Source: Candidatus Woesearchaeota archaeon
GTDB taxonomy: Archaea > Nanobdellota > Nanobdellia > Woesearchaeales > GW2011-AR9
DNA length: 19,435 nt
Reading direction: 5' to 3'
NCBI GenBank assembly: GCA_016188105.1
Contig: JACPIL010000038.1
Span: 1 to 19,435 of the forward strand
The position numbers were made by a program, and so were the translations under genes. Positions 1 to 6,359 of this stretch are shown here, one piece after another. The notes under the pieces are model-generated. The model was not told the DNA's origin, searched no databases, and saw only the letters and a program-made list of their open reading frames with translations. Within the stretch, counting starts at the first letter, position 1. Each line of letters begins with the position of its first letter.

Positions 1-890
1 CTGGTTCTTCCAATCACGACGTCTCCTTCTGTTACTTTTGCTTCGGGATACACAATGCCGTCGCCTTCTAAGAAGCGGTAATCGTGCTCGCTTCTGTATC
101 CTTTTACATCTTTGTCAGGAGTGGAAATCTCGTCGATTAAACCGCCAGAGTAGCGCAGCTCTTGTGCTTCTACTGGCCGGAAATAGGTGCTTCGAGCTAA
201 ACCTCGCTCTACCGATGCTTTTCCAAGAATGACGCCGTCTTCCATGTTGTAACCATCGAAGCTCATCACAGCTACAATCATGTTCTGTCCTGAGGGGTGT
301 TGATCATACTCAGTAATGTCGTGGATTTTTGTTTTTACGATAGGATATTGGGGATAATGTAGAAGATTGGAATCCATGTCCATGCGTAAATGGTAATTTG
401 CAGCATAAAAACCAAGAGCTTGTTTTTGGTTCTTACTTCCAATAATCAAACGAGAGGATTGATTGTAATTTCCGAAAGGAACCAGGGAAGCAGTAATCCC
501 GCTGATAGATCCAGGAGTGATTTCAAGATGAGTATGTTCTGGAGTAAGTTCTTCTTCAGCATAAGCAACCAGGGCATTTTCTTCCTCTGCTGCATCAAGA
601 TATTCAATTACTCCTTGTCTGATAAGATCGTGCCAAGTTATTTCGCTTTCTTCGAGCTGCTTGAGATGTTTTTCGGTAAGTAATGGTTTACCCTCTTTGA
701 CAATGATTAATGGGCGTTGAGCTCTTCCTTCGTCGCTAGAAAGATGGACTTCTTGTGCTTCATGATCGTAATATACGCTTACTTCCTCAGAGATTGCTCC
801 TTTTCTTCTCAAATCTTTTACTTCGGTGATGAAACTTAACGGATTCTCCACAGTTCCTGCCAGTTTTGAATTTACATATACTTCTGCCAT
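1..890 (-). CDS. rpoB1: RNA polymerase subunit B' (RpoB', C-terminal half of beta), partial at window edge
   Basis: Reading the minus strand from the ATG at 888-890, the frame stays open to the window edge, giving about 296 residues; the rest lies outside. The product is the half of archaeal RNA polymerase beta that carries the hybrid-binding core, acting in transcription together with B'', A', A'' and the small subunits. Seen in the translation: an HLEITPGSI-like segment, YNQSSR in place of the family's HNQSPR, LLHYPQYPIVKT, and GQNMIVAVMSFDGYNMEDG, all in the order known for RpoB'. The start lies one base after the stop of rpoB'' at 892, so the two genes form one translationally close operon, as is usual in archaea with a split beta. 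Family identity is certain; only completeness is unknown. Confidence 0.95.
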   Translation of the reverse strand, partial: MAEVYVNSKLAGTVENPLSFITEVKDLRRKGAISEEVSVYYDHEAQEVHLSSDEGRAQRPLIIVKEGKPLLTEKHLKQLEESEITWHDLIRQGVIEYLDAAEEENALVAYAEEELTPEHTHLEITPGSISGITASLVPFGNYNQSSRLIIGSKNQKQALGFYAANYHLRMDMDSNLLHYPQYPIVKTKIHDITEYDQHPSGQNMIVAVMSFDGYNMEDGVILGKASVERGLARSTYFRPVEAQELRYSGGLIDEISTPDKDVKGYRSEHDYRFLEGDGIVYPEAKVTEGDVVIGRT

Positions 891-891
891 T

Positions 892-2364
892 TTAGTGGAC
901 CTCTTGAAGCCCGAGCGTTCTTATTTTTTTGATGATTTCATTTTCATCGCTGTTTTGTGAAATAGAACACAGCATTGCTAAGTTTTTTCTCAATCCGATG
1001 TTCGTTCCCTCGGGAGTTTCAATCGGGCATAATCTTCCTACGTGAGTACAATGCAAGGCTCGCGCATCGAAGTTTTCCTGCGAAGTTGATAACGGGCTGG
1101 CAACTCTTTGCAAGTGCGAGATCATATCAAGATAATTAGTTCTGCTCATTCTTTGAGAAATACCTTGTCGGCCCCCAACCCATTCTCCTGTAGCCATAGC
1201 GGAATATAATCTGGAAGTAAGTAATTTTCCCCTGATGATTACTCTAATCGAAGGTAATTTTCCCCTCTTGATAATCCTCTGGAAGTTGTAGAGAATATCC
1301 CCCACTAGAATTTTGAAATTCACCCGGAATAAATCGATTAATAAGTCCCCGCTCATGCGCAAGCGCTTATTCATGTAATGGTCCTTGTCATCCGTTGACC
1401 TAAGGCCATTGCTGACGTCAATGAATTTTTTGAGCATCTTAGAGAGATTCAATGCTTTTGCGCGCATCGCTGACGGTTCCACGCCCACATTGGGCAATAA
1501 ATACTTGTTGAGTATTTCTTTAGTACGTTCAATACGAATTTCTTTTGGCTGTGCGACTCCTACCCTTTTAGCAATGTAATCGATAGCGTCTTCTTGGCTT
1601 TTTATTTCCACGAATTCAAATAGATTAAGTATCACTTCTTCGTAATTTTTTTCGGTAGAAATTGCTTTCATGATCTCTTCATCTTTTACTAAACCCAGGG
1701 CTTTCAGAACAACCACCATGGGCATGTTTTTAACCCGGGTAAAGGTCATATAGTAGATCCCATCTTTCTTTCGTTCGAAAGTGTGGGGTATCTTGTAGGA
1801 TCCTCTGCTAGCGAAGTAACGTCCAGTCGGACCGGAAGGGTTATCTTCGACCATAAAATTATTTCCAGCTAAATCTTCTACAGTAACAATTAATTTTTCC
1901 GTACCGTTGATGATAAAGTAACCGCCCGGGTCGGTAGGATCTTCACCATGCTTTATCTGGTCTTCCTTGTTTAAGCCATGCAAATGACAGAATTTACTTC
2001 TGAGCATGATGGGCATTTTTCCAATTTCAGCTACAAAGTTTTCACGTTGCACGTCGTTTACATAGGTGCTTATTTCTAAGAATATTGGGGCAGAGTAAGA
2101 AATTTTTCGCAGGCGAGCTTCCATAGGATAGATGTTGCGCTTGCTTCCGTCTGCTTCGGTTATTTCCGGTTTTCCGACAGTAATTCTTCCGAAACGAATT
2201 TTAAATTTTTCAATATTATGTGGGATAATGGTCGGTTCAGCTTCTTTGTTTTCTTCTATAACTTCCTGTAAGCCTTTTTCGATAAGGTTGTTGAAGGATT
2301 GAATATTACTTTCTACAAACTTCTTTTCTTCAAAGTATTTTTTGATTAAGACTGCTTTATGCAT
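892..2364 (-). CDS. rpoB2: RNA polymerase subunit B'' (RpoB'', N-terminal half of beta)
   Basis: This is the N-terminal half of the archaeal RNA polymerase beta subunit, a core part of the transcription machinery. The roughly 490-residue length fits B''. Visible family motifs include GGYFIINGTEKLIV near the first third, RGSYKIPHTFERKKDG, the GGRQGISQRMSRTNYLD block, and a C-terminal ARALHCTHVGRLCPIETPEG segment where the split beta ends. An ATG also occurs five codons upstream (2379). I prefer 2364 because GGTGA lies eight bases before it and because the alignable protein starts with an MHKAVLIKKYF-like sequence, as in relatives. This start overlaps the final codons of rpoH, and the gene ends one base before rpoB'. 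No internal stops are seen. Confidence 0.95.
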   Translation of the reverse strand: MHKAVLIKKYFEEKKFVESNIQSFNNLIEKGLQEVIEENKEAEPTIIPHNIEKFKIRFGRITVGKPEITEADGSKRNIYPMEARLRKISYSAPIFLEISTYVNDVQRENFVAEIGKMPIMLRSKFCHLHGLNKEDQIKHGEDPTDPGGYFIINGTEKLIVTVEDLAGNNFMVEDNPSGPTGRYFASRGSYKIPHTFERKKDGIYYMTFTRVKNMPMVVVLKALGLVKDEEIMKAISTEKNYEEVILNLFEFVEIKSQEDAIDYIAKRVGVAQPKEIRIERTKEILNKYLLPNVGVEPSAMRAKALNLSKMLKKFIDVSNGLRSTDDKDHYMNKRLRMSGDLLIDLFRVNFKILVGDILYNFQRIIKRGKLPSIRVIIRGKLLTSRLYSAMATGEWVGGRQGISQRMSRTNYLDMISHLQRVASPLSTSQENFDARALHCTHVGRLCPIETPEGTNIGLRKNLAMLCSISQNSDENEIIKKIRTLGLQEVH

Positions 2365-2608
2365 CTTTAAAGTCACCATCCATCACTGCACGATAATAAT
2401 TGGTTTTGCCGGCAGTCTTACTGTCTCGTTCAATTTTAACCACATCTCCTCCTTTAAGGTTAAGATGAGCTATGGCTGGGTCTTATTTTAGAATCTTTGG
2501 TAAATCTTGGACTTTGATTTCATACTGTTTTAACAGTGCTTCTTTATCGGCATCGCTAAGCTTGGAATGCTTACACACTAATTGATGTTTATGGACGTCA
2601 AAGCTCAT
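2357..2608 (-). pseudogene. rpoH: RNA polymerase subunit H (RpoH/Rpb5-like), interrupted by in-frame TAA
   Basis: The minus-strand frame from ATG 2606-2608 reads as a typical 83-residue archaeal subunit H: an LVCKHSKLSDADKEALLKQY start, DLPKIL, then DPAIAHL, KGGDVVKIERDS and TAGKTNYYRAV. Codon 42, at 2483-2485, is TAA, exactly between PKILK and DPAI, where relatives usually have Ser, Thr or Glu; TCA to TAA would explain it. Both halves remain in the same frame, so this is a substitution, not an indel. Subunit H is a near-universal part of archaeal RNA polymerase, so loss would be surprising. After the stop, GGAGGAGAT precedes an in-frame GTG at 2441-2443, so re-initiation producing a split protein is conceivable. 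Position before rpoB'' matches the conserved order H-B''-B'. No good TATA box is seen directly upstream. Identity is certain; functional state is not. Confidence 0.85.
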
Positions 2609-2653
2609 TTTTGTATGTATTTGCCCCCGCGATTTTTGACTGTTGATAATAAG

Positions 2654-2779
2654 CGGGCCGGAGGGGATTTGGACCCCCGACCTCCTGATCTCCTCACTTT
2701 TACGTGCACAAAAGCATCGCTTTTGGCATCCATAAAGGATGTAAAAGTCAGGCGCTCCACCAAGCTAAGCTACCGGCCC
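2654..2779 (-). tRNA. tRNA-Lys(UUU) with anticodon-loop intron
   Basis: Acceptor GGGCCGG pairs with CCGGCCC; D-stem GCTT/GAGC; anticodon stem CCTGA/TCAGG; T-stem GGGGG/CCCCT; discriminator G; CCA not encoded. The anticodon loop is split after position 37 by an intron at about 2690-2741 (52 nt). Removing it gives a loop of CTTTTAA, anticodon UUU, and a 74-nt tRNA. The 3' splice bulge is AGA, as in tRNA-Thr and tRNA-Ser of this window. The intron also holds a seven-base pairing CTTTTAC/GTAAAAG that would compete with the BHB fold. Odd: the T-loop reads TCCAAAT (C at position 55 instead of U) and position 21 is G instead of A, two normally invariant sites. It sits three bases after tRNA-Asp, so the two are probably co-transcribed. 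Confidence 0.85.
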
Positions 2780-2782
2780 ATA

Positions 2783-2943
2783 CGCCCTGGCCGGGATTTT
2801 CTTGTTGATTGTGATTCCTCTCAACCACACTTTGAACCCGGGTCGAAGCCTTGCTGTAAACTCCCTGAAGGTTTCTTTTGATGAAACTTTTCGTAAAAGT
2901 TTCCGACAGGGCTTCATGCTAGGCCGAACTACACCACCAGGGC
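2783..2943 (-). tRNA. tRNA-Asp(GUC) with two introns (anticodon loop and T-loop)
   Basis: Acceptor GCCCTGG/CCAGGGC with discriminator G, D-arm GTGT/GCAT, anticodon stem AAGCC/GGCTT. Intron 1 (about 2852-2903, 52 nt) follows position 37 and has a textbook BHB: helix CTGT/ACAG, bulges CG^G and CA^A, and intron helix AAACT/AGTTT. Intron 2 (about 2797-2830, 34 nt) lies in the T-loop between positions 59 and 60, with T-stem CCGGG/CCCGG, bulges AA^G and AA^T, and a three-of-four paired central helix. Removing both leaves a 75-nt tRNA with a normal TTCAAAT T-loop. Splice points are inferred from pairing. The body closely matches archaeal tRNA-Asp. Confidence 0.92.
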
Positions 2944-3042
2944 AGCAAGACAGCGTTACGTCTACAAATCATTCGTTTTAGAGAGTGAAGTGTAGAGAAT
3001 CTGCTGCCATTTTCAGCTAAAAACTGGGGGTTGTTTATAAAG

Positions 3043-3071
3043 CTTTCTAAAATTAGGATTTTTTTAGAAAG
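3043..3071. repeat. Perfect 10-bp inverted repeat between tRNA-Tyr and tRNA-Asp
   Basis: CTTTCTAAAA and TTTTAGAAAG flank a nine-base loop. It lies 34 bases past the 3' end of tRNA-Tyr and about 100 bases before tRNA-Asp (both minus strand). It could act in 3' processing or termination of the tRNA-Tyr transcript. No other gene is seen between 2944 and 3104. Confidence 0.5.
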
Positions 3072-3104
3072 TTCTTGCGATGCCAACACCATAAAAAAGT
3101 AAAG

Positions 3105-3255
3105 TCCCCCCTCCCGGATTTGAACCGGGGATCCATCGGTAGCTATTGGCTGACTCTTTTTCATCTCAGTCTTGACGACAATTCCAAAGAGCATCTACAG
3201 CCGATTGTTCTAGCCGTTGTTCCCCACTTATTAGATGGGTCTAAACTAAGGGGGG
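3105..3255 (-). tRNA. tRNA-Tyr(GUA) with D-loop insertion and anticodon intron
   Basis: Acceptor CCCCCCT/AGGGGGG (the C1-G72 pair typical of archaeal tRNA-Tyr), discriminator A, D-stem GTTT/GAAC, anticodon stem ATCGG/CCGAT, T-stem CCCGG/CCGGG with loop TTCAAAT. The anticodon loop CTGTAG is followed by an intron at about 3141-3194 (54 nt); its BHB has helix CTGT/ATAG, bulges AG^A and CT^A, and the intron is closed further by CTCTTT/AAAGAG. The D-loop (3211-3242) is 32 nt long instead of about 10. About 22 nt placed just before GGCTA look like a second intron; CCCA/TGGG can pair inside it, but I find no clean BHB there. Removing both gives about 75 nt. Confidence 0.88.
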
Positions 3256-3346
3256 AGAACAAAGCAGATATTAAGCAGTCCTATTTAAAGTTTGTTGAAA
3301 CTTTCTTTTTTCTAAGTTTTTGCTTGAATCAAGTTCTCACCAAAAC

Positions 3347-3510
3347 GGCTATATGAAACCCTATGCTTCGCAGGTCACTAACAGCCTCGCTAAATCGATG
3401 TTTCACGTCGATGGTCGGCGTTCCCCGTAAGGGGCATCCCCATTGCCGACGCGATTGTAATTTTTGAACACGCTCGGAAAGGGTTAGTGACCAAGGGTTT
3501 CATATTAGCC
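3347..3510. ncRNA. Unclassified structured RNA candidate with long terminal helix (element copy 1)
   Basis: No gene is seen in 3256-3603. The region is instead a strongly folding element. GGCTATATGAAACCCT (3347-3362) pairs with 3494-3510 over 16 bp with one bulged base, then GGTCACTAAC (3373-3382) pairs with GTTAGTGACC (3483-3492). Inside are a hairpin ATCGATG/CGTCGAT and an arm closed by GTCGGC/GCCGAC that contains CCCC-GTAA-GGGG followed by a second CCCC. A small TGC-TTC-GCA hairpin sits in the outer stem. Strand is unsettled: the GTAA tetraloop and a G-U pair favour plus, while a TATA-like TTTATAAG on the minus strand lies at a promoter distance from 3505. I do not recognise RNase P, SRP, 5S or box C/D signatures. 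Confidence 0.55.
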
Positions 3511-3527
3511 CCACCAAAACAAAATGC

Positions 3528-3535
3528 TTATAAAT
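3528..3535 (+). promoter_or_regulatory. TATA box upstream of the 3604 gene, possibly used in both directions
   Basis: TTATAAAT gives an expected plus-strand start near 3556-3560 and a leader of about 45 nt before the ATG at 3604, which has an AGGTGA ribosome site. Read on the minus strand, the same site is TTTATAAG, at suitable distance for the structured element at 3347-3510. Between the box and the gene, ACTAGAAC and GTTCCTAGT form an imperfect inverted repeat that could be an operator. Confidence 0.5.
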
Positions 3536-3603
3536 GAAAGAGTTTTACTAGAACATTAATACGGGAACATACAGTTCCTAGTATAAAATGAGGTGATAGT
3601 TAG

Positions 3604-3972
3604 ATGGCAAAAAAAATGGGAGCCGGTAATATGTTAGGTAGCTGGTCTTTTTTAGTTGGACTGGTACTAGCAGTACTTCTAGGCTTAGGATTTACTGGTG
3701 CATATGCATCACAAATGTTGTGGGCTGTATTTCTACTTGGTTTGGTAGTAGGATTATTGAATATTACCGCAGGAGAAACTTCAGCATTTTTAACAAGTGG
3801 AACAGTATTAGTTTTAGTGTCCTACCTTGGTGCAAATGTTTTAGGTGATGCAGCAGGAGCAGGTTTAGGTGTTGACATCTTGGTCAGCGTACTGAACTCA
3901 ATCCTAACACTTTTCGTCCCTGCAACTATAATTGTGGCACTTAGGGCTGTGTTTTCATTAGCAAGAAACTAA
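3604..3972 (+). CDS. Small membrane protein with about four transmembrane helices, unknown function
   Basis: The 122-residue product is almost entirely hydrophobic, with about four predicted membrane spans: around residues 11-33, 38-56, 62-80 and 92-118. Its short N-terminus (MAKKMGAGN) and C-terminus (LARN) are polar or basic. It is rich in Gly, Ala, Val and Leu and contains no catalytic motif I recognise. The start is supported by AGGTGA eight bases upstream and a TATA box at 3528-3535. The long leader, strong TATA box and T-rich end suggest a well-expressed single-gene unit. Compact proteins of this kind are common in DPANN genomes, but I cannot assign a family. Confidence 0.8.
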   Translation: MAKKMGAGNMLGSWSFLVGLVLAVLLGLGFTGAYASQMLWAVFLLGLVVGLLNITAGETSAFLTSGTVLVLVSYLGANVLGDAAGAGLGVDILVSVLNSILTLFVPATIIVALRAVFSLARN

Positions 3973-3980
3973 GATTGTTG

Positions 3981-4006
3981 TTTTCTTTTTTCTTTTTTTT
4001 CTTTTT
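3981..4006 (+). terminator. T-tract terminator after the 3604 gene
   Basis: Three runs of five to eight T separated by single C bases follow the stop codon within ten bases. Archaeal RNA polymerase terminates at such T-tracts without needing a hairpin. Confidence 0.6.
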
Positions 4007-4059
4007 AAACTTCTAGAACGATAAAATTTATTAATAGTTTACAATTTGCTCTCCTTTAT

Positions 4060-4221
4060 GCGGTAGTAGTATAGTGGTTAGAAATCTTCCAAGATTGACT
4101 AATATACGGCCTTGCCAAGGCTGTGACCGGGGTTCGACTGCCAGCAATCTAGGCGAGTTAGGCGGGTTACCAGTAACCCACCACGACGATTAGATGCTGC
4201 TCGAAAGTCCCCGCTACCGCA
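4060..4221 (+). tRNA. tRNA-Gly(GCC) with D-loop insertion and T-loop intron, uninterrupted anticodon
   Basis: Acceptor GCGGTAG/CTACCGC, discriminator A, D-stem GTAT/ATAT, anticodon stem CGGCC/GGCTG with a continuous loop TTGCCAA, T-stem CGGGG/CCCCG. A 21-nt insertion at about 4080-4100 sits near position 20/21 of the D-loop and folds as AATCTT/AAGATT; its junction is not a clean BHB. A 69-nt intron at 4139-4207 interrupts the T-loop at 59/60 with a canonical BHB: central helix TTCG/CGAA and bulges AC^T and AG^T. Removing both gives 72 nt and T-loop TTCGACT. The intron contains hairpin GGGTTA-CCAG-TAACCC. A run of eight T follows the gene. Both introns lie outside the anticodon, which is rare. 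Confidence 0.9.
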
Positions 4222-4299
4222 TTTTTTTTCTTGGGTGGAAATTAATTTATCTCTTGCGGTACAGATAATCATTTAAACAAAAAATTAATTCTATCTTAT

Positions 4300-4389
4300 G
4301 CAGTCCAGAGGCGAAAGAAGAGGTTGAGCTTGTAAAATCCAGCTGGTTAATCGAATGATAGTAAAACCTGTCTCGCAAGTTCTGGCTGC
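4300..4389 (+). ncRNA. Folded small RNA candidate, possibly H/ACA-like, with own promoter and terminator
   Basis: GCAGTCCAGA (4300-4309) pairs with TTCTGGCTGC (4380-4389) with one bulge. Inner pairings GCGA/TCGC and GGTT/AACC are separated by purine-rich asymmetric loops, and an AGCT/AGCT hairpin lies in the apical part. A TATA-like ATTTAAAC at 4271-4278 is at the right distance for a start near 4300, and a T-run follows at 4398-4403. Single irregular hairpins of this size resemble archaeal H/ACA guides, but I see no convincing ACA box or kink-turn. The 3' end reads GCACCA, yet no tRNA fold is possible. The class remains open. Confidence 0.4.
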
Positions 4390-4437
4390 ACCAATAGTTT
4401 TTTATAATCATTTTATCTTTCAAAGAAGAGGTGCTTA

Positions 4438-4998
4438 ATGAGACGCTGCTTACAATTTTTCATTTTTTTGGTTATATTTAGTTTTATACTTGGCTGTCAG
4501 CAAGAATCTCAAAAAGTTGAAACCTCCCCTACTGAGGAAATTTTGCCAGTGCCTGAAGCTCAGGAAAAAGTTATTCCGGAAACACCAGAATTGCCCTCCT
4601 GTGAATATAATAATGAATGTGGGCAGGGTTTATTGTGTGTCGAAGGAGCATGTCAAACCTTAGCTAGCTTGTATAAAACTGATTGTGAAAATAAATGCAC
4701 CATTACTGGAGTGAAGGTAGAGACTAGCGACGGAGAAGAATATGATTTGTCCTTAGGGCAAGGGAGTTATAGCTATGCTGGAGCCTTGGAATGGAAATTA
4801 CTGAAGACTCCGGATTATTGCCAGGGAGAAGATCCTTTAGTGGCAGTTAATATTATTAAGAAGACCACTGGAAAAGTTGTGGGAGAGCAAGTTATTACGC
4901 TGCATAAAGGAGAAACCAGCGATGTAGTGACTCATCCGACCATCAAAAAAGTTAGTTTTACAGCAACTTTGGCAGATGTAAGTGAGAAATGCTCCTAG
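4438..4998 (+). CDS. Cysteine-containing secreted lipoprotein, unknown function
   Basis: The 186-residue protein begins with a basic MRR, a hydrophobic stretch and a lipobox FILGC (Cys20), so it is probably anchored outside the membrane by lipid. A Pro/Glu-rich linker (about 25-50) leads to a short cysteine module, CEYNNECGQGLLCVEGACQT (about 55-74), a pattern seen in many DPANN surface proteins. The C-terminal domain (about 80-186) has two to four more cysteines and no motif I recognise; it may be a beta-sandwich. The start is supported by GAGGTG six bases upstream and a TATA box (TTTATAATC) at 4401-4409. It ends with TAG. Confidence 0.8.
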   Translation: MRRCLQFFIFLVIFSFILGCQQESQKVETSPTEEILPVPEAQEKVIPETPELPSCEYNNECGQGLLCVEGACQTLASLYKTDCENKCTITGVKVETSDGEEYDLSLGQGSYSYAGALEWKLLKTPDYCQGEDPLVAVNIIKKTTGKVVGEQVITLHKGETSDVVTHPTIKKVSFTATLADVSEKCS

Positions 4999-5056
4999 AT
5001 TTTTAATTCCATCTCTAATAGATTTGATTATGATTTTGTTAAATTTAATAAAAAAA

Positions 5057-5266
5057 TGGCCCTGCCGGGACTCTCATCCAATTACACTATATAGCTATAT
5101 CGTGGGGCTGAACGAAGTGAATGCCTCACTTGAGTACGTTCGCCTAGTGTAGCAGGCAATTTGAACCCAGGACCTCTGGCTGTCTAAGCAGATTAATGGG
5201 ATTTGTTTTTGATCCATTAACGGTCATATAAGACCAGCGCTCTAAACCAGGCTGAGCTACAGGGCC
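5057..5266 (-). tRNA. tRNA-Ile(UAU) with anticodon and T-loop introns
   Basis: Acceptor GGCCCTG/CAGGGCC with discriminator A, D-stem GCTC/GAGC, anticodon stem CTGGT/GCCAG, T-stem CTGGG/CCCGG. Intron 1 (about 5182-5226, 45 nt) splits the loop after CTTATA, so the anticodon is UAU if splicing is at the usual 37/38 site; its central helix has one U-U mismatch. Intron 2 (5071-5159, 89 nt) lies at 59/60 with a canonical BHB: TTCA/TGAG, bulges AA^T and AG^T. Removal leaves 76 nt with T-loop TTCAAAT. The body resembles archaeal tRNA-Ile. Seven T follow the 3' end, and TTTTAAAG near 5290 (minus strand) is a plausible TATA box. Most archaea instead read AUA with a modified CAU tRNA. Confidence 0.85.
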
Positions 5267-5398
5267 AGCCAGAGAAGAATTACTTTTCTTTAAAAGGTTT
5301 GTCATGCTTTTACAGGTTGGTCTTTCTGTGCCTAATTTTTAAAGTATTTTTAAAGGAAGCTTAAATATAATTTTTCCTACCCCATAATTACTACAAAC

Positions 5399-5408
5399 TT
5401 ATATAAAG
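5399..5408 (+). promoter_or_regulatory. TATA box for the NAD(P)HX dehydratase gene
   Basis: TTATATAAAG is centred about 40 bases before the ATG at 5443, predicting a leader of about 12-15 nt. No ribosome-binding sequence lies within that leader. Confidence 0.55.
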
Positions 5409-5442
5409 CAAAAAATAAGTATTTTGAAAGCATTGTCTCACG

Positions 5443-6321
5443 ATGAACCTAAATCAAATTAAGAAATTAATGGACCGCAAGAAGACTTCTCAAAAAGGAG
5501 AGAATGGCCATACCTTGGTAATAGGGGGTTCTGAAGAGTACGTAGGAGCAGTGGTTCTAGCCGGTTTATCAGCATTAAGAGCAGGATGCGATATGGTTAC
5601 CGTAGCCTCACCAGAAAAGGTTGCCTGGGGAGTTCATCAGTATACTCCTGATTTGATGACCTACAAAGTGAAGGGGACTACATTTACTATCAAGAACGCA
5701 AAAGAAATGGTGAAATATGCGGATAAGTTTGATGCAGTTTTAATCGGTAATGGGGCAACCAGAAAAGCAGATAAGTTCTGCCAGTATTTTGTACATAAAT
5801 CGCAGAAATTGAAAGTTATCGATGCTGATGCGCTTAAGTCACTTTCATTTAAAGATTTCAATAATAGTATCGTTACACCGCATGAAACAGAACTGGAAAT
5901 GATGTTAGTGCATAGCAATAAGGAATTTTTGTTGCCGAAATTGCGGGAAGCAAACGCGAAAGAGAAAGCAGAGATATTACAGGGAAACTTACGTTATTTT
6001 TTACAGAACAATAATGTCCTGCTGGTAAAAGGACCGACTGATTTGATCATCTCCGAAAATAAAATTGCGTTTAATAGAACTGGTAATCAAGGCATGACTA
6101 AGGGAGGAACAGGAGACATCTTAGCTGGTTTAGCAGTTGGTTTTTTGGCTAAGTCAAAAGATTTGTTCAAGAGCGCAGTCGCCGCTGCCTATATTAATGG
6201 TTTTGTTGGTGATCAATTACTTAAGAAAAAAAGAGGGTATACGTTCATTGCTTCTGATATCCTGGATGATTTAGAGAAAATTCAAAGAGTCGACAAGTCA
6301 AAAGGAAAGAAAAAAAAGTAA
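5443..6321 (+). CDS. nnrD: ADP/ATP-dependent NAD(P)H-hydrate dehydratase (YjeF C-terminal type)
   Basis: The 292-residue protein is a ribokinase-fold NAD(P)HX dehydratase. It repairs hydrated NADH/NADPH in the cytoplasm using a nucleotide as the energy source. Seen: GGSEEYVGAVVLAGLSALRAG (about 28-48), the VTPHETE motif (144-150), LLVKGPTD, and the nucleotide-binding and catalytic stretch NQGMTKGGTGDILAG (215-229), where Asp225 is the expected base. It lacks the N-terminal epimerase (NnrE) domain often fused in other archaea. The tail is Lys-rich (KSKGKKKK). It is probably transcribed from the TATA box at 5399 as a near-leaderless message and may continue into the small gene at 6360. Confidence 0.92.
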   Translation: MNLNQIKKLMDRKKTSQKGENGHTLVIGGSEEYVGAVVLAGLSALRAGCDMVTVASPEKVAWGVHQYTPDLMTYKVKGTTFTIKNAKEMVKYADKFDAVLIGNGATRKADKFCQYFVHKSQKLKVIDADALKSLSFKDFNNSIVTPHETELEMMLVHSNKEFLLPKLREANAKEKAEILQGNLRYFLQNNNVLLVKGPTDLIISENKIAFNRTGNQGMTKGGTGDILAGLAVGFLAKSKDLFKSAVAAAYINGFVGDQLLKKKRGYTFIASDILDDLEKIQRVDKSKGKKKK

Positions 6322-6359
6322 GATATTTCAGATTATAGATCTATACTGAGGTGAAAAAA

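Noticed and set aside
2582..3356. Open frames on both strands across 2582-3356 (up to 99 codons)
   Set aside because: They overlap tRNA-Lys, tRNA-Asp and tRNA-Tyr, and their translations have no protein-like pattern; they are shadows of the tRNA genes.
3347..3510. RNase P RNA, SRP RNA or 5S rRNA
   Set aside because: The element is too short for the first two, and I find none of the conserved sequences of RNase P, SRP helix 8 or 5S rRNA on either strand.
4300..4392. A tRNA ending in an encoded CCA
   Set aside because: The ends pair and are followed by ACCA, but there is no T-arm, D-arm or anticodon arm inside.
6351..6359. GTG start at 6351 for the Cys-rich membrane protein
   Set aside because: The GTG is part of the GAGGTGA ribosome-binding sequence that serves the ATG at 6360 or 6363.
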